Shown here: positions 62,127-64,000 of the stretch, piece by piece | How positions within the stretch are numbered: position 1 is the first letter of the stretch | Layout of the letters: every line of letters starts with the position of its first letter | Source: an uncultured Opitutaceae bacterium | GTDB taxonomy: Bacteria; Verrucomicrobiota; Verrucomicrobiia; Opitutales; Opitutaceae | Length of the DNA stretch: 64,000 bases | Direction: 5' to 3' | NCBI GenBank assembly: GCA_903862935.1 | Contig: CAIOZY010000039.1 | Location: 24,764 to 88,763 of the forward strand | Position numbers and translations under genes: made by a program | Notes under the pieces: model-generated | The model's database searches: none | Seen by the model: only the letters and a program-made list of their open reading frames with translations | Told to the model about the DNA's origin: nothing

Positions 62127-62945
62127 ATGAAGGGCCGCCATCCCATCGCCTCCATCAACCGCTGGCCGATCTGGCGCAGGGCGGTGCGCGTCTGGGGCTC
62201 GGCGGTGAGGCCGACCACGTTCGACCGGTGGCTGTACCTGTGGCTCAACCGGATGGGCGTCATGGGCCGCTCGGAGCGGGCGTTCCTCGAGAGCTGGCTC
62301 CGGCCCGGAATGCGGGTGGCCGACGTCGGTGCAAACGTCGGCCTCTACACCCTTCTCATGGCCCGGCTGGTGGGGCCCCAGGGCCGGGTCTTCGCGTTCG
62401 AGCCGGAGCCCGGGATGGCTGCGGCGCTCGCCCGGAGCGCCGAGGAAAACGGCTCCCTTCAAGTCCTCGTCCGCGAGGCGGCCGTGGGGGATACGCCCGG
62501 CACCGGGATCCTCCGGCAGAACCCGGTCAACTCCGGGGACGGTCGCATGTCGCGCCGCCCCTCGGGCGCGCCGCAGTCCGGGACCACCGTGCCCATCTGC
62601 ACCCTGGACGAGGCGCTCGCCGGCCAGCGGGTCGATTTTGTCAAGATGGACATCCAGGGCTGGGAGTCGAACGCGCTCAGGGGCGCCCGGGAACTCGTGC
62701 GCCGGAGTCCCGCTGTTGGAATCTACTTCGAATTCTGGCCGTCGGGGCTCGCCGCGGCGGGATCAACGGCGGCCGAGTTAAAGCAGATCCTTGAGGGCAT
62801 GGACCTCAAGGTGGTCCAGCCAAGGGCGGGCCGGGCGGGCGGCGCCGTCGACTTGGAGGCTCTCGCCTCGGGAATGAAGCCCGGGGCGTACGTGAACCTC
62901 CTGGCTGTTCCTGTGGCGGGGGCGGCGGCCGCGCTCCGAGAGTGA
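62127..62945 (+). CDS. FkbM family methyltransferase
   Basis: This 272-residue protein has RVADVGANVGLYTLLMARLV as the SAM site, GRVFAFEPEPGM, and the FkbM signature VDFVKMDIQGWESNALRGA. FkbM proteins O-methylate sugars or polyketides. The ATG at 62127 follows the fusion gene stop by one nucleotide; a TTG at 62118 is an alternative. A sugar methylation role is likely given the operon. Confidence 0.88.
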   Translation: MKGRHPIASINRWPIWRRAVRVWGSAVRPTTFDRWLYLWLNRMGVMGRSERAFLESWLRPGMRVADVGANVGLYTLLMARLVGPQGRVFAFEPEPGMAAALARSAEENGSLQVLVREAAVGDTPGTGILRQNPVNSGDGRMSRRPSGAPQSGTTVPICTLDEALAGQRVDFVKMDIQGWESNALRGARELVRRSPAVGIYFEFWPSGLAAAGSTAAELKQILEGMDLKVVQPRAGRAGGAVDLEALASGMKPGAYVNLLAVPVAGAAAALRE

Positions 62946-63045
62946 GGCCCGCCCCAGCGGCGGCCCGCGATTTTGACTGCCTTCCCCGACTTCAGCTGCA
63001 TAAAGCTCCTTCAGTAGAAAAAGAACCCCAGCACAAAGGCCCGAC

Positions 63046-63846
63046 ATGAACCTCATCGTGACCGGCAGTTCGAGCGGCATCGGCCGGGCCCTCTCGGCCC
63101 GCCTGCTCGCCCAGGGTCACCGGGTCTTCGGACTGGCCCGGTCCGACCAAGCCGACTTTGCCGCCCTCTGGCCGGGGGCCTTCCGGGCAGCCCGGTGCGA
63201 CGTCGCCGACTGGGCCCAGGTCGAACGGGCCGCGGCGCTCGTTTCCTCCGAATGGACCCACGCCGACGCCCTGGTGACCTGCGCCGGGCTCCAGGGCGAG
63301 GTCGGACGCGCGGTCGCTGCAGATCCCGCCCGCTGGGGCGCAACCGTGCGGGCCAACCTCGACGGAACCTTCCACGCGATCCGGGCCTTCCACGCCCTGC
63401 TCAGCCGCGCACCGCGGCGGGCCAAGATCGTGTGCCTGTCCGGCGGGGGGGCGACCAAGCCCCGGCCCAATTTCTCAGCCTACGGGTCCGCAAAGACGGC
63501 AGTCGTCCGCCTGGTAGAGACGATTTCCGAGGAGGAGCGCGGGAGGCCCCTGGACATCAACGCTGTCGCTCCCGGGGCGATCGCAACCCGGCTGACAGAC
63601 GAGGTGCTGGCCCTCGGCCCCGACGTCGCCGGAAAAGCCGAGGTGGAGGCCGCCCTGAAAAGCAAGCTTCAGGGGGGGGCGCCGCTCGAGCGGGCGCTCG
63701 ACCTGATCGCATGGCTCCTTTCCCCTCAAAGCGACGGGGTGTCCGGGCGGCTGATCAGCGCGCCCTGGGACCCCTGGCCCAGCCTGGACCCGAAGGGGCT
63801 TGCCGGGACAGACGCCTACACGCTTCGCCGCGTGACGCCCCAGTAG
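63046..63846 (+). CDS. Short-chain dehydrogenase/reductase
   Basis: This 266-residue classic SDR has LIVTGSSSGIGRALSARLLAQ (TGxxxGxG), CAGLQ in place of NNAG, the catalytic serine in LSGGGATK and YGSAKTA, the YxxxK pair. AVAPGAI is the family motif after the active site. The substrate is unknown. It lies 100 nt after the FkbM gene and could be the last member of the operon or a separate unit. Confidence 0.88.
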   Translation: MNLIVTGSSSGIGRALSARLLAQGHRVFGLARSDQADFAALWPGAFRAARCDVADWAQVERAAALVSSEWTHADALVTCAGLQGEVGRAVAADPARWGATVRANLDGTFHAIRAFHALLSRAPRRAKIVCLSGGGATKPRPNFSAYGSAKTAVVRLVETISEEERGRPLDINAVAPGAIATRLTDEVLALGPDVAGKAEVEAALKSKLQGGAPLERALDLIAWLLSPQSDGVSGRLISAPWDPWPSLDPKGLAGTDAYTLRRVTPQ

Positions 63847-63898
63847 GCCGGAGCGCGCCTTAGACATTATAGCTGCGCGACGGGCCGCTAAATAACAG

Positions 63899-63996
63899 TG
63901 TGCTTGTCCCCGTTCACGCGGGCTACCTCACGGGCGTGGGGCCTATCCGCATGGATGTGGAGTTAACCAGTGATCCAATACCCGAGGGCAAGCACA
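63899..63996 (+). promoter_or_regulatory. Structured leader before a new start codon at the window edge
   Basis: TGTGCTTG (63899-63906) pairs perfectly with CAAGCACA (63989-63996), extended by CCC with GGG after a one-base bulge. The 3' arm includes the A of an ATG at 63996-63998 and covers the GAGGG that could be its ribosome binding site. The enclosed 75 nt can form smaller hairpins, such as CACGC with GCGTG. It could be a translational switch for the next gene. I do not recognise a known riboswitch class. Confidence 0.4.
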
Positions 63997-64000
63997 TGAA

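Noticed and set aside
63847..64000. Possible small RNA gene such as SRP RNA at the window end
   Set aside because: The conserved GGAAGCA-type apical loop of SRP RNA is absent, and the closing stem runs into a start codon, so a leader structure fits better.

Overview
This is a GC-rich bacterial chromosome segment, dense in genes on both strands, with many 4-nt ATGA or GTGA start/stop overlaps. The most likely source is a Verrucomicrobiota member, probably Opitutales-like. That is an inference from a large NHL/Ig-like secreted protein that ends in a duplicated domain typical of that group, a divergent two-partner secretion pair, and genes for a Gram-negative envelope (GmhA, heptosyltransferase-type GT9, TpsB outer-membrane channel). 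No 16S rRNA or tRNA gene is present to confirm it.

Positions 1-18300 are mainly housekeeping. They hold a partial HyfB-type proton-translocating subunit, ruvC, gmhA, three metallopeptidases (M48, YugP-type, M3) and a compact biotin operon on the minus strand: bioA, bioB, a bioD-bioF fusion, an esterase and bioC. A BirA-like operator lies directly upstream of bioA. A small ferredoxin, a rhomboid protease, glnE and a periplasmic tail-specific protease (Prc) follow.

Positions 18301-19483 form a small accessory island. It has a nested inverted repeat, a Phd/RelE-type toxin-antitoxin pair with an iterated GGTC promoter region, and a decayed 3' remnant of a second prc-like gene. Positions 19484-26899 hold a membrane TPR protein, prmC-prfA, a HAD phosphatase and a sodium:solute symporter.

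Positions 25073-48000 turn to glycan and surface functions: a GH63-type glucosidase, methyltransferases, two TMTC-like membrane/TPR proteins (one of them at 19484), GT2 and GT9 glycosyltransferases, two very hydrophobic GT-C-like proteins with a 35-residue membrane ORF, a GH130-like propeller and a Wzm/Wzt-type ABC exporter whose two genes converge. The GT9 protein carries a tail of near-identical 14-residue coiled-coil repeats.

Positions 48015-63846 are the most distinctive part. A 1360-residue TpsA exoprotein, closed by a strong terminator, is transcribed away from a TpsB transporter. TpsB has three tandem POTRA1-like domains plus a POTRA2, where the family normally has two POTRAs. Eight sugar/glycan genes follow tpsB in the same direction, the first after 4 nt and most of the rest closely spaced: pyruvyltransferase-like, methyltransferases, epimerase, GT-C-like, methyltransferase-GT2 fusion, FkbM and SDR. 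My inference is that exoprotein secretion and surface glycan synthesis are linked here. The window ends in an apparent structured leader just before a new start codon.
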